DNA of 64,000 nt, taken from positions 1,736,001 to 1,800,000 of the forward strand of contig CAWABB010000001.1 of the NCBI GenBank assembly GCA_963780165.1, given 5' to 3'. A model generated the notes under the pieces. The model had not been told where the DNA came from. It did not search any database and saw only the letters and a list, made by a program, of their open reading frames with translations. Each line of letters opens with the position of its first letter. Position 1 is the first letter of the stretch. A program made the position numbers and the translations under genes. Shown here in pieces: positions 1-8,759 of this stretch. The DNA comes from CAWABB01 sp963780165. Its GTDB lineage: Bacteria; Bacteroidota; Ignavibacteria; UBA10030; UBA6906.

Positions 1-1801
1 ACGCTGCGTTTTCGGCTCTTCTGATGAGGAGCGTCCCTCGCTGGTACGTGCGGCCTTCGATCGTAAACGGCTTCCGTGCCGAACGCACCACGATGTTCCG
101 CTCAAGCAGGCGGACGAGGAATTCCACGCTCGAGTCGTCCGCATAATCGACAAGGAAACCGTACCCGGCTCCTGCATCCGTCATCGTCGCGGCTGGCTGC
201 GCTGGCGGGACGTACCGCCTGGAGGGCAGCGGTCCGGCTTCCGGCGACCAGAAGCCCTCGACGCCTGAGACAAGGGGAAGCGACCACGCGCTTACGTCGT
301 ATTGCCGCGAACTCCCTTCCTTCTCGATGGCCTTGCGTTCCTCCTCCAGAACGGCATTCGGCATCCTGGGATCCGCCTCGAGCAGCGCCAGCGCCAGACG
401 TCCGGCTGGCTGATCGACCGGGACCACCAGCGTCCCGGCCGGGAACTGGCGCGACCCCGACTTCGACCCGAAGTAGTCGTGAACCTCTCCTGCACTGAAC
501 GGTTGCTCGGCCACGCGCACGTCGATTCCCTGATGGAGCAGGTTCGCCGCAAACTTCTCCCGCCGCGACGTGTGCTGTCCCGGAGGGAACAGAAAGAGCC
601 GCGGCCCGTTCTTTGGAACCTTCACGCCGCTTCGCCGCGCAGCGGCAAAGTCCGAGAGAATCTCGCCCCGGTGCGCGGACGCGGTCGTGAGATTGGCCAC
701 GGTGCTCACGACGTGATGATGAACGGCCTCACGGTAGGTGAGCGTGGTGCCGTCCGGCCTCTTCACAAGCGATCCATCGACGCCTGCCTGCTCATAGAGG
801 ATCCCGACCCCGTCCAGATATAGCGACCACGAACTCCCGTACCCGGGGTACCATTCATCCAGCCATTCGCGGGTGTAGTAGCTCCACCCGTACCGGTCGA
901 ACGCCTTCGCCTGGTCGCCCGCGAACACCTTCCACCACTTCTTCGTCGACGCTGACACATTGGGGTTCACCGGTTCGCGGGGAGGTGAGAAGAGATACGT
1001 GTCGTACGCGCCCATTTCGTGTGCATCGATGACGACCTGCGGATGCCAGGACGACACCGCGGCCACCCTGTTCCGGCTTTCGACCTGCGTCAGAAAGAAC
1101 CAGTCGCGATTCAGGTCGAACAGGTAGTGGTTTCCCCGTCCATACGGCCACATGCCGCTGTGCTGGATGCTTTGTGCATCCGGATTCGGAATGGGTCCCC
1201 GCCACTGCTCCATCTGCCCGAGGAACCGTTCTCGCCCGTCCGGATTCTGCGTGGGCTCGATGCAGATCACCAGACTCCGCAGGGTGCCGAGCGTCGCCTG
1301 ATCAGAGGCCGCCGCATACTCATAAAGCACCTGAAGCGCGGCGTCCACACTTGAAAGCTCGTCGCCATGGACACCGTATGCGACCCAGGCGACAAGAGGA
1401 AGATTGTCCGGGATCTGTCCGGAGGACTCTTCCCGATCGCCGGCAGCGATCCTGGAGAGCGCCTGCCTGATCGTCTCGATCCTCGCGTGGTTCTCTTCGG
1501 CCGTCACGATCGCATAGTACTGCGCCCGCCCCTCGTACGTCTTCCCCATCTCCACGAGTTTGACCCGAGGCGACGCGCCGGCCATGTAGGTGAAGTACGC
1601 AACCACGTCCGCATACCGCGCCGGACGCGACCCGAGAGGATATCCGAGGAATGCGTCCGGGCTCTTGATGCCCTGCATAAGGGTGGAGCCGGAGACAAGC
1701 GCGGATTCCTGAGCGGGCGACGGAATGGTCGCGCCGAACAGCATCAAAGACCACAGGACCGCGACGCAGACATGGTGCGCGAGGGTGGAGCTGGTTTTCA
1801 T
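1..1801 (-). CDS. M14 family zinc carboxypeptidase, secreted (C-terminus beyond window)
   Basis: The reading frame is open from the ATG at 1801 to the left edge, giving 600 residues without the natural end. Residues 1-31 form a signal peptide with a hydrophobic stretch and an A-Q cleavage site, so the enzyme is exported. The M14 zinc site is visible: H145-x-x-E148 in YGVHGDELSS, then DLNRDWF, and a later conserved His in VVIDAHEMG. After the peptidase domain there is a long C-terminal part of unknown role, as is usual for the large M14 proteins of Bacteroidota relatives. The family removes C-terminal amino acids from peptides; substrate here is unknown. It lies downstream of the STAS gene on the same strand. 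Confidence 0.85.
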   Translation of the reverse strand, partial: MKTSSTLAHHVCVAVLWSLMLFGATIPSPAQESALVSGSTLMQGIKSPDAFLGYPLGSRPARYADVVAYFTYMAGASPRVKLVEMGKTYEGRAQYYAIVTAEENHARIETIRQALSRIAAGDREESSGQIPDNLPLVAWVAYGVHGDELSSVDAALQVLYEYAAASDQATLGTLRSLVICIEPTQNPDGRERFLGQMEQWRGPIPNPDAQSIQHSGMWPYGRGNHYLFDLNRDWFFLTQVESRNRVAAVSSWHPQVVIDAHEMGAYDTYLFSPPREPVNPNVSASTKKWWKVFAGDQAKAFDRYGWSYYTREWLDEWYPGYGSSWSLYLDGVGILYEQAGVDGSLVKRPDGTTLTYREAVHHHVVSTVANLTTASAHRGEILSDFAAARRSGVKVPKNGPRLFLFPPGQHTSRREKFAANLLHQGIDVRVAEQPFSAGEVHDYFGSKSGSRQFPAGTLVVPVDQPAGRLALALLEADPRMPNAVLEEERKAIEKEGSSRQYDVSAWSLPLVSGVEGFWSPEAGPLPSRRYVPPAQPAATMTDAGAGYGFLVDYADDSSVEFLVRLLERNIVVRSARKPFTIEGRTYQRGTLLIRRAENAA

Positions 1802-1887
1802 GGCGTGGTGGACGGCAACTGAGTGTGTTGTGAAAGCGGCAGATCGGGTACGCCCGTGGAAGGTCGCGACCTGGAGCCGTAACGCAA

Positions 1888-1924
1888 CGGCCTCCACCCC
1901 GGCGACGAGCCGCGGCGGAGGCCG
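1888..1924 (-). terminator. Hairpin between STAS gene and M14 peptidase gene
   Basis: Perfect 8-bp inverted repeat CGGCCTCC / GGAGGCCG (1888-1895 and 1917-1924) with a 21-nt loop, just downstream of the STAS stop codon. There is no T-run, so it is a weak terminator or a processing hairpin. Confidence 0.3.
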
Positions 1925-1952
1925 ACTGACTGCGACAGTCTCATGCTGCCGC

Positions 1953-2294
1953 TTACGCGAAACTCTTGATCGCCTCTTCCCGCGTGTCGTGCACTTCGAA
2001 GACGAGCGTCAGCTTCGTGATCACGAAGATGTTGCTGATGTTCTTGTTGACGCCGGCGATCTTGACGTGCCACCCCTTCTTGCTGTAGGTGGTGTGGGCT
2101 GACACCAGGACCCCGATCCCTGTACTGTTGATGTACGTGACGCCGCTCAGGTCGATGATCAGCTTCTGGTATTCACGGTCCGCAAAGCCTGCGATGGCCT
2201 GCCGGAGCTGGACGGTCTCATCGCCGCCGACGATCGAGCCTTTGGCTTCGATGAGTCCGATGCCGTTATCCAGCGTGCTGGTTTTGATGGACAT
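1953..2294 (-). CDS. STAS-domain anti-sigma factor antagonist (SpoIIAA/RsbV-like)
   Basis: A 113-residue single-domain protein. It has the STAS core, with the phosphorylation loop IDLSGVTYINSTGIGVL and the expected phospho-acceptor Ser57. In partner-switching systems such proteins bind an anti-sigma kinase when unphosphorylated and are reactivated by a PP2C/SpoIIE phosphatase. One such phosphatase lies two genes upstream on the same strand (4435-5592), which makes a functional pair plausible. No RsbW-like kinase is in the window. A good Shine-Dalgarno (GGAGGG) sits a few bases before the ATG. Confidence 0.88.
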   Translation of the reverse strand: MSIKTSTLDNGIGLIEAKGSIVGGDETVQLRQAIAGFADREYQKLIIDLSGVTYINSTGIGVLVSAHTTYSKKGWHVKIAGVNKNISNIFVITKLTLVFEVHDTREEAIKSFA

Positions 2295-2368
2295 ACGCCC
2301 TCCGTGGACAGGGGAAGAAATGGTTGCGAAATATAGAGACGAAATCGGTCACATGCCAGAGCCCGACC

Positions 2369-4387
2369 CTAGGGGGAAAGGAGGACCTCTCGCTCGTCCT
2401 GCATGCGCAAGGAGTCCAGATACGCCTGAAATGCCGCGTAAGACGAGGGCGGGACGGGCGTCCCCGGAACGCGGTACGACCCCTCGAAGAAGAGCTGCCG
2501 GGCGGCGAGCCCGAGCCGGGTCCGCGACCAACCGAACTCCGATCCGAGCGAGTCGGCCCCGGACGGACGCATGAGGCGATACTCGCGCGGAAGCGCCATC
2601 CTCATCCGGAGGTCCCGCCGGTGCCCGTACCGGAACTGCACGGGATGCATCCTGGCCGTCGCCCGAAAGTAGTCGGGAAGTGAGGACATCGCGATTCTCC
2701 CCGGCCGGAGGAGCAGCGACGAGTCTGTGACCGTCCCGAACGAATGGGCTCCGAATGCGTACGTGATCTCGAGCGGCCCGTCCTCCGGCACCATCCCCGC
2801 GATCGCGAACGTGTCAAGCCGCACGCCGGACATCTGCCGTGCGAGCAGCGTCTCCAGCCACTGGCGTTGCTGATAGCGCGAGGTCTGCCGAAGCTCTTCC
2901 CTGAAATCGCTGGCGGGGGCCCCGTCCAGCACCCACAGCCCCACGACGCGTGCGGCGCCGTCCTTCTCGATCGCCACCTGCCAGGTGAGCGATTCCCGGT
3001 TCTCGTCGACCGGGTCGGCCGGTGTCACGAGCAGCATCCCTTCCCCCCCATCGCCCACAACAAGCGACGGCAACCCCTGATCGTACCACGGCAGACCACC
3101 GAACGCGCACCCCTTCTCGGTGGCATCCATCCACACACCTCCGTCGACCGTGGGCGCAAACGCGATGACATGGTTGAAGTGGAGCGGAGAGGCAAGGCTG
3201 GTGTCCGGCGTCCCGTTTTGCCGCGTGCTGATCAGCGCCTGATAGATCGGAACGTGTGCGGCGCGCCCGAGCGCGCAGAGGAGTGTCACCATATCTTTGC
3301 AGTCGCCATACCGGTTGGTGCAGACATCCTCCGCGGGGTGAGGCTGGAATCCGCCGATGCCGATTTCCACGGCGAGGTAACGGACGCGGTCGCGCACCCA
3401 CGTAAAGAGCGCGCGCAACTTTGCGCGGTCATCGGACAATCCGTCCACGATCTCACGCGCCTGTTGCTCGACTCCGGCGCCGGGCGACATGCGGGCATCG
3501 CTCAGCCGGTGATACCAGCGGGCGACATCGTTCCAGGACACGAACCCCACCGGCGCGAGCGCAAGATGCGCGACGACATCCCGGTAGGGCGGCATCGCAA
3601 ACTCGCTCCTGACCGGCGCAATGTCCAGCGCCTCCCACACGGTCGTGGACTTGAATCCCTGCGGGACCTTGACGTCACGCGGCTGGACTTCGATGCGGTA
3701 CGTGCGGTAGTTGAGCGGCCACTCTCCCGGCTTCACAAGCGTGAACCGCGACTGCAGCGTGGGGACCTCGTTCTGGAACGTCCAGGAGTGCCACAGGGTG
3801 CGATCCCTGATGACGATGCGGTACCGGTATTCCAGGATCGCACCGGGTTCGACGGCCGGAAACGTGAACAGCTTCGCCCTGCGGTCGGAGAAGAAAACGA
3901 AGTTCGGGTAGAGGCTGGCGTCGTACACGGCATCCGGGTCCAGCACAGAAATCTTTCCGGAGGGCGCGATCGTGCGCGCCTGGATGTCCTCGACGCTGCT
4001 CCCCTCGGAGTAGGATATGACGACGTTCGCAAACCGCTCGCCGCGCGCGTCGAACACCTTCACGATCCGGTGCGTTTCGAAGGAGCTGAATCCGAGCTCG
4101 ACAGTCCCCAGTACTTCCATCGCGCCTTCATCGAGCACGATGATCGCGCCATCCTCGGGATACTGGCTGGCGGAGGGAAGGGACGAGGGAGAAATGTCGT
4201 TCCAATCGACCTCACTCGCCCACTTGCCGCCGGCCGTTCTGCAGGAGACGAACAGTAGCGGGAGGACGACCGGGAGGCACAGATGCGCCGCCATGCGTGC
4301 CCGCGCCGCCAGATTGGCCCATGCCGGCGCAGGTGCAGTGCGGCCGCACTGTGCAGGGCGTGCAATCTGATTCAGTACCGGGTTCAT
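2369..4387 (-). CDS. DUF3857 / transglutaminase-like domain protein, probable lipoprotein
   Basis: About 672 residues. The N-terminal half matches the DUF3857 beta-sandwich type (conserved GAILEYRYRI region). The centre holds a transglutaminase-like fold with the catalytic Cys in RYGDCKDMVTLL and a His in HFNHVIAF followed by WMDATEKGC; the C-terminus is a further beta-rich domain. A hydrophobic segment ending in LLFVSC near residue 50 looks like a lipobox. The real start may therefore be the internal ATG at 4294, which begins a compact signal peptide; a GTG at 4390 is a third option. These proteins are usually envelope proteins of unknown substrate. It sits between the SpoIIE-type phosphatase and the STAS gene. 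Confidence 0.82.
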   Translation of the reverse strand: MNPVLNQIARPAQCGRTAPAPAWANLAARARMAAHLCLPVVLPLLFVSCRTAGGKWASEVDWNDISPSSLPSASQYPEDGAIIVLDEGAMEVLGTVELGFSSFETHRIVKVFDARGERFANVVISYSEGSSVEDIQARTIAPSGKISVLDPDAVYDASLYPNFVFFSDRRAKLFTFPAVEPGAILEYRYRIVIRDRTLWHSWTFQNEVPTLQSRFTLVKPGEWPLNYRTYRIEVQPRDVKVPQGFKSTTVWEALDIAPVRSEFAMPPYRDVVAHLALAPVGFVSWNDVARWYHRLSDARMSPGAGVEQQAREIVDGLSDDRAKLRALFTWVRDRVRYLAVEIGIGGFQPHPAEDVCTNRYGDCKDMVTLLCALGRAAHVPIYQALISTRQNGTPDTSLASPLHFNHVIAFAPTVDGGVWMDATEKGCAFGGLPWYDQGLPSLVVGDGGEGMLLVTPADPVDENRESLTWQVAIEKDGAARVVGLWVLDGAPASDFREELRQTSRYQQRQWLETLLARQMSGVRLDTFAIAGMVPEDGPLEITYAFGAHSFGTVTDSSLLLRPGRIAMSSLPDYFRATARMHPVQFRYGHRRDLRMRMALPREYRLMRPSGADSLGSEFGWSRTRLGLAARQLFFEGSYRVPGTPVPPSSYAAFQAYLDSLRMQDEREVLLSP

Positions 4388-4434
4388 CACGATAGGCCCT
4401 GGCCCAGGAGGGGCCCGGCAGCCAGAAAGGTCGG

Positions 4435-5592
4435 TCAGGATCCCTTGATGACGACCAGCGTCATGTCGTCCATCTGGGGGGCGGTGCCGGCGTGATCGCG
4501 GACAGCCATGATGATGCTCTCGATGATCTGCATCGCCGTCCGGTGGCGCTCGCGGCCGACCACCTCCGCGATCCGCCCTTCGCCGAACTGTTCCTCCGCA
4601 GGATTCATGGCCTCGGAGATCCCGTCGGAGTACACCACCATCAGGTCGCCGGGCCCGAACGCGATCGTCTCTTCCTGGTACGGGAAGTCTTCCATGATAC
4701 TGAGAACCACCCCGCCCGTCGCGAGCCGCTCCGACACACCGCCCGCGCGCAACACCATGGGAGCGTCGTGGCCGGCATTGCAGTAGGTCAGGGTCCTGGC
4801 CCCGGGGTCGAGCACGCTATAGAAGAGGGTGACAAACTTCTCCGGGCTTGTGCTTTCAGCGAGAAGCTTGTTCGACCGCTGGATGCACTCGTGGACCGAG
4901 CCTCCGAATAGCGTCTGCCCGCGCAGCGTCGCCTGCAGGTTCGCCATCAGCAGCGCCGCGGGCAGCCCTTTCCCGGAGACATCCCCGAGCGTGACACCGT
5001 ACCGGTCGCCGGGCATCTGCATGAAATCGAAATAGTCGCCGCCGACCATCTGCGCGGGAACGCTTTTCCCGGCGATGTCGTAGCCCGGGGGCGTGGGCGG
5101 ACAGTTGGGCAGTAGGTCGGTCTGGATGCGCGCCGCCAGACGCACCTCTTCCTTCATCCGGATGAGCGATTGCTCCATCTCGTACAGCCGCGCGGTCTCG
5201 ACGACCTGGGCCGATTGCGCCGCGATGATGGCCAGCAGACGCTGGTCCTCTTCCGTGAACTGCGATTGGCCCTTCTTGTTGTATACCGTGAGCACGCCCC
5301 GCAGGGCCGACTTGGCGATCATGGGGACGCAGAGCAGCGACCGGATGGACTCGTCCCACCGCACGCCGCGGAACCGCTCGTCCGTCGACGGGCTGTTGAT
5401 CGTCAGCGGCTTCTTGTTGATGTGCATCCACCCGAGAAGCGCCTGGTTGAAGTGGTACTTCGAGTGACCGGCCGAACTGACAGCGGTGCGGACGAGCGTC
5501 TTCATCGACTTGTCCGCCTCCTGGTCCACCAGCGTGATCACCCCTTGCTCGGCGCCCACCGCGCGGAGCGAGCGGCCGATGATCGTATGCAT
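4435..5592 (-). CDS. GAF-domain SpoIIE-type PP2C serine phosphatase
   Basis: 385 residues from the first in-frame ATG. Residues ~1-135 are a GAF sensor domain, followed by a short coiled-coil linker (LIRMKEEVRLAARIQTDLLP) and a SpoIIE/PP2C catalytic domain. Metal-binding acidic motifs are intact: VGGDYFDF, GDVSGKGLPAALLM, NAGHDAPMVLR, VVYSDGISEAMN and the terminal DDMTLVVIK. It should dephosphorylate a STAS antagonist, and the STAS protein at 1953-2294 is the obvious candidate. The ATG at 5592 is probably not the true start: the same frame runs upstream with a natural-looking coil and GAF N-terminus (DSLQDEIRRLRRAVEELS) to a promoter and an ATG at 5741 that is out of frame by one base (see findings). 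Confidence 0.88.
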   Translation of the reverse strand: MHTIIGRSLRAVGAEQGVITLVDQEADKSMKTLVRTAVSSAGHSKYHFNQALLGWMHINKKPLTINSPSTDERFRGVRWDESIRSLLCVPMIAKSALRGVLTVYNKKGQSQFTEEDQRLLAIIAAQSAQVVETARLYEMEQSLIRMKEEVRLAARIQTDLLPNCPPTPPGYDIAGKSVPAQMVGGDYFDFMQMPGDRYGVTLGDVSGKGLPAALLMANLQATLRGQTLFGGSVHECIQRSNKLLAESTSPEKFVTLFYSVLDPGARTLTYCNAGHDAPMVLRAGGVSERLATGGVVLSIMEDFPYQEETIAFGPGDLMVVYSDGISEAMNPAEEQFGEGRIAEVVGRERHRTAMQIIESIIMAVRDHAGTAPQMDDMTLVVIKGS

Positions 5593-5751
5593 GATCTCCT
5601 CGGAATTCAGCGAGGCACCGATCGCACGTGACAGATCGTTCAGGATGGAAAGCTCCTCGACCGCCCGGCGCAGCCGCCGGATCTCGTCCTGGAGCGAGTC
5701 AACTGTGGGAACCTGGGGGCTCAGAGGGACTCCGTGGTCATGTCAACCGCC

Positions 5752-5779
5752 AATATACCAGATGAGGAAGGAAAATCAA
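5752..5779 (-). promoter_or_regulatory. Sigma70-like promoter for the GAF-SpoIIE gene
   Basis: On the minus strand, TTGATT (5774-5779), 16-bp spacer, TATATT (5752-5757). The -10 box ends 10 nt before an ATG at 5741, so the transcript would have almost no leader. The -35 box overlaps the stop codon of the upstream thioesterase gene. Confidence 0.6.
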
Positions 5780-6531
5780 CCGGCCGCGGGCATCGGATTC
5801 CAGAGCGTCCGCGCAAGCACGACGTCGCCGGCCGTTCCGGAGGATGTCATCCGGTGCGTGTAGGCGCCACCGGCGCCCCCGAACGTCTCGACCCGGGTCG
5901 ACTCGCCATACCGCACAGCCCGCTTGAATTCGATCTGGATCTCCGCCGGCGTGGTTGCCCGGCACACGCGCTCCGGGACACTCTCCACGATCCACTCCAC
6001 GTAATGCAGATTGTTGACGTGGTCGTTGATGTCCAGGTCGGCAAGGCGGACTGGCACCGTGAGCGTTCGGACCACATCGCCGGCCGGCGTGATCGCTGGA
6101 AACGGATTCTCAAGAGCGCGGGGGCGACGAACGACGTGCCCCTCGCCCAGCAAGCTCCCGACGACGGACGGGCGGTTCCGCGCGACGTCAAGCAAAACCC
6201 AGGTGCTTGCGGCTTTCGCAATCGGGTTCGGGCGCCCCGGGAGATACATCAGGAAATCGCGGTGGGCATACCGGCTCTCGAGCCCGGACGGCCAGGTCTC
6301 TACGACGACGTCCTGCCGCCCCTCGGGATATTCATCGATGACGAGGTGCATCTTCAGCAACACCCAGGAGAGGCCCTTCTGGAGAAGCGTTTCGGAATCG
6401 AACTCGTAGGCAACCGCATGGTTCTCGGCCGACTCCTGGAGGCACCGGCACAGGACGGACGGCGGGATACGTTTCCGGAAGTCGAGTTCAGACGTCTTTA
6501 TGGCGAAGAGATATCGGCCGGCTTCCATCAT
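5776..6531 (-). CDS. Acyl-ACP thioesterase (FatA/FatB family, double hotdog)
   Basis: 251 residues with the two-hotdog layout of bacterial acyl-ACP thioesterases, which release free fatty acids from acyl carrier protein. The N-terminal domain has the typical DFRKRIPPSVLCRCLQESA helix. The C-terminal domain carries ADLDINDHVNNLHYVEW, holding the conserved Asn and His of the active-site region. The ATG at 6531 is followed by a second ATG at 6528, and either could be used. It is the first gene of a five-gene minus-strand run. Confidence 0.87.
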   Translation of the reverse strand: MMEAGRYLFAIKTSELDFRKRIPPSVLCRCLQESAENHAVAYEFDSETLLQKGLSWVLLKMHLVIDEYPEGRQDVVVETWPSGLESRYAHRDFLMYLPGRPNPIAKAASTWVLLDVARNRPSVVGSLLGEGHVVRRPRALENPFPAITPAGDVVRTLTVPVRLADLDINDHVNNLHYVEWIVESVPERVCRATTPAEIQIEFKRAVRYGESTRVETFGGAGGAYTHRMTSSGTAGDVVLARTLWNPMPAAG

Positions 6532-6718
6532 GTCAGGAACACAAGACGACTGTCAGAGGAGCAATGTGACACGAGGACTACGATGACGCGACCATAGGTC
6601 TACGATGGTAAGATACCACCCGAATCCCGGAAATTCAACGCACCCCGGTTGATTCCGCGACTCTTCTTCAGTATTCTTCAAGTGTCCTGTCCCTGTCACC
6701 AGTCTCGATGGGCACCCC

Positions 6719-7483
6719 ATGATCAACGTTGACCGTCTTACCAAGCGATTCACGCTCACCCGGCAGCAGCGCCGGGAGATGGGGCCGCACAGCGGGACCT
6801 CCATCGGCGCCGTCCAGGAGATCAGTTTCGCATGCCGGCCCGGGAGGATCTTCACCCTTCTCGGACCGAACGGCGCGGGCAAGACCACCACGTTGCGCAT
6901 GATCGCCACCATGCTGAAGCCGACCTCGGGCTCGATCACCGTGGCGGGGTTCGACACCGTGAAGCATCCCGAGGAGGTTCGAAAGCGCGTCGGATTTCTC
7001 ACGGGGAACACCGGCCTGTACGACCGCCTCACACCCGATGAACTCATCACGTACTACGGCAACCTCCACGGCATGGACCGGGCTGCGTTCCAGCGCCGGC
7101 GCGAGGAGCTCTACAGCATCCTGGGCATCCATGAATTCGCGCGCAGAAGGATCGGGCGGCTCTCCAGCGGGATGAAGCAGAAGGTCTCCATCGCCCGCAC
7201 GATGATCCATGACCCGCAGGTCGTGGTGTTCGACGAAGCCACCGCCGCTCTGGACGTGGTGACCTCTCGCAACATCATCCAGCTCATCCGCCAGTGCCGG
7301 GAGCAGGGCCGCACGGTGATCTTTTCCACGCATCGCATGGGCGAAGTGAGCCTGCTCAGCGATGACCTGGCGATCATCCATCGCGGGCGTCTCGTGTTTC
7401 TCGGGACCTATCCCGAGTTCCAGGCCGGGATGAAGACGCAGTCCGTCGAGGATGAGTTTGTCCGCCTCGTGGAGGCCGCCTGA
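6719..7483 (+). CDS. ABC transporter ATP-binding protein (NatA-like)
   Basis: 254 residues, a single nucleotide-binding domain: Walker A GPNGAGKTTT (residues 49-58), signature LSSGMKQKVSIAR, Walker B VVVFDEATAALD, and the switch His in IFSTHRMGE. It is separated by one base from the permease gene, so the two form an exporter. The sequence resembles the NatA subunit of NatAB Na+ exporters, but substrate cannot be read from sequence alone. Confidence 0.9.
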   Translation: MINVDRLTKRFTLTRQQRREMGPHSGTSIGAVQEISFACRPGRIFTLLGPNGAGKTTTLRMIATMLKPTSGSITVAGFDTVKHPEEVRKRVGFLTGNTGLYDRLTPDELITYYGNLHGMDRAAFQRRREELYSILGIHEFARRRIGRLSSGMKQKVSIARTMIHDPQVVVFDEATAALDVVTSRNIIQLIRQCREQGRTVIFSTHRMGEVSLLSDDLAIIHRGRLVFLGTYPEFQAGMKTQSVEDEFVRLVEAA

Positions 7484-7484
7484 C

Positions 7485-8681
7485 ATGAAGACCTTCGGCA
7501 CCATCTTCTTCAAGGAGCTGCTGGACACGGTGCGGGACCGGCGCACCCTGTTCGTCATGGTGATCTTCCCGCTGCTCCTGTTCCCCCTGCTGCTGACCGC
7601 CGTTACCGCGGTGCAGACGTCGCAGATCAAGAAAGCGGAGGGCAGAGTTCTCCGTGTCGGCCTTGTCCTCAATGGCAACGCAGCCGGGCTCCGGACGCTG
7701 CTGGCGTCACGGACGGGATTCGCCCTTGTCGAGGGCATCGACCCCGATAGCGCCCGCACCTTCCTCGAACGCGACAGCCTGGATGCGGCGATCGTCGTCA
7801 GCGACGGGTTTGACCGGACCGTCGCGGAGGGGGGCAGAGGGACGGTGGCGCTCGCCTACAGGTTCTCGGACGAATACAGCATCGCGGAGCGGCGCGTGAA
7901 GGAGATCCTTCACGAGTTCGAGAAGGGACTCGTGGGGAAACGATTCGAACGGCTCGGTATCCGGCCGGAGATCGTCGAAGCCGTCGCACTCCAGGAGCAA
8001 GACATCACGCCGCTCAAGGAGAAGCTTGGCCGCACGATTGGCGGGTTCCTGCCCTACCTCTTCGTCATCTTCTGCTTCATGGGCTGCATGTACCCGGCCA
8101 TCGATCTCGCCGCGGGCGAGAAGGAACGCGGAACCATCGAAACCCTCCTCACAGCTCCCGTGTCACGATTCCAGATACTTCTCGGTAAGTTCGCCGTTGT
8201 CGTCCTGACGGGCCTGCTCAGCGCCGCGGTCTCCATGCTCGGACTGTACATCGCGGTCGGCAACAACCCGGACATGCCCCAAGAGATGCTCGGCACGATC
8301 ACGGGCATCCTGGGCCTCGGAACCATTCTGCTCGTGCTGTCCCTGCTGCTGCCGGTTGCGATGTTCTTCGCTGCGTTCCTGCTGTCGCTCTCCTTCTATG
8401 CACGCTCCTACAAGGAGGCACAGAGCCTGATCAGCCCGCTCACCATCGTGATCATCCTTCCGGTGGCCGTCGGGATGATCCCCGGCATCGAGCTGACGCC
8501 TCTGACGGCACTGATCCCGATCCTCAACGTCTCCCTCGCGACAAAGGAGATCATCGCCGGAACGATTACCCCGGGGCTCCTGGCGATCGTCTATGCATCG
8601 CTCCTGGCGCTCGCCGGGATCAGCCTCTGGGCCTGTTCCCGATGGGTAGACAGGGAGGAGACGATCTTCCGGGGCGGGTAG
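7485..8681 (+). CDS. ABC-2 type permease (NatB-like)
   Basis: About 398 residues starting MKTFGTIFFKELLDTVRDRR at the ATG one base after the ATPase stop. One TM helix near residue 25-45 is followed by a ~150-residue extracytoplasmic domain and a five- to six-helix membrane block, the NatB/YhaP arrangement. A small motif GEKERGTIETLLTAPVSR lies between helices and is typical of ABC-2 permeases. A longer start at 7452 overlaps the ATPase gene and adds residues that look non-native; I rejected it. Confidence 0.88.
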   Translation: MKTFGTIFFKELLDTVRDRRTLFVMVIFPLLLFPLLLTAVTAVQTSQIKKAEGRVLRVGLVLNGNAAGLRTLLASRTGFALVEGIDPDSARTFLERDSLDAAIVVSDGFDRTVAEGGRGTVALAYRFSDEYSIAERRVKEILHEFEKGLVGKRFERLGIRPEIVEAVALQEQDITPLKEKLGRTIGGFLPYLFVIFCFMGCMYPAIDLAAGEKERGTIETLLTAPVSRFQILLGKFAVVVLTGLLSAAVSMLGLYIAVGNNPDMPQEMLGTITGILGLGTILLVLSLLLPVAMFFAAFLLSLSFYARSYKEAQSLISPLTIVIILPVAVGMIPGIELTPLTALIPILNVSLATKEIIAGTITPGLLAIVYASLLALAGISLWACSRWVDREETIFRGG

Positions 8682-8759
8682 CAGCCGACTCAGGACCGCC
8701 CTCTCACGTCAATGAACAGACAAATTTCGCATATATACTGATCCGTTGGAGAACGACCC

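Noticed and set aside
2744..4258. A 504-residue open frame on the plus strand
   Set aside because: It lies antisense to the DUF3857 gene, has no domain motifs and an Arg/Pro/His-rich composition; the opposite strand encodes a coherent protein. It is a GC-rich shadow.
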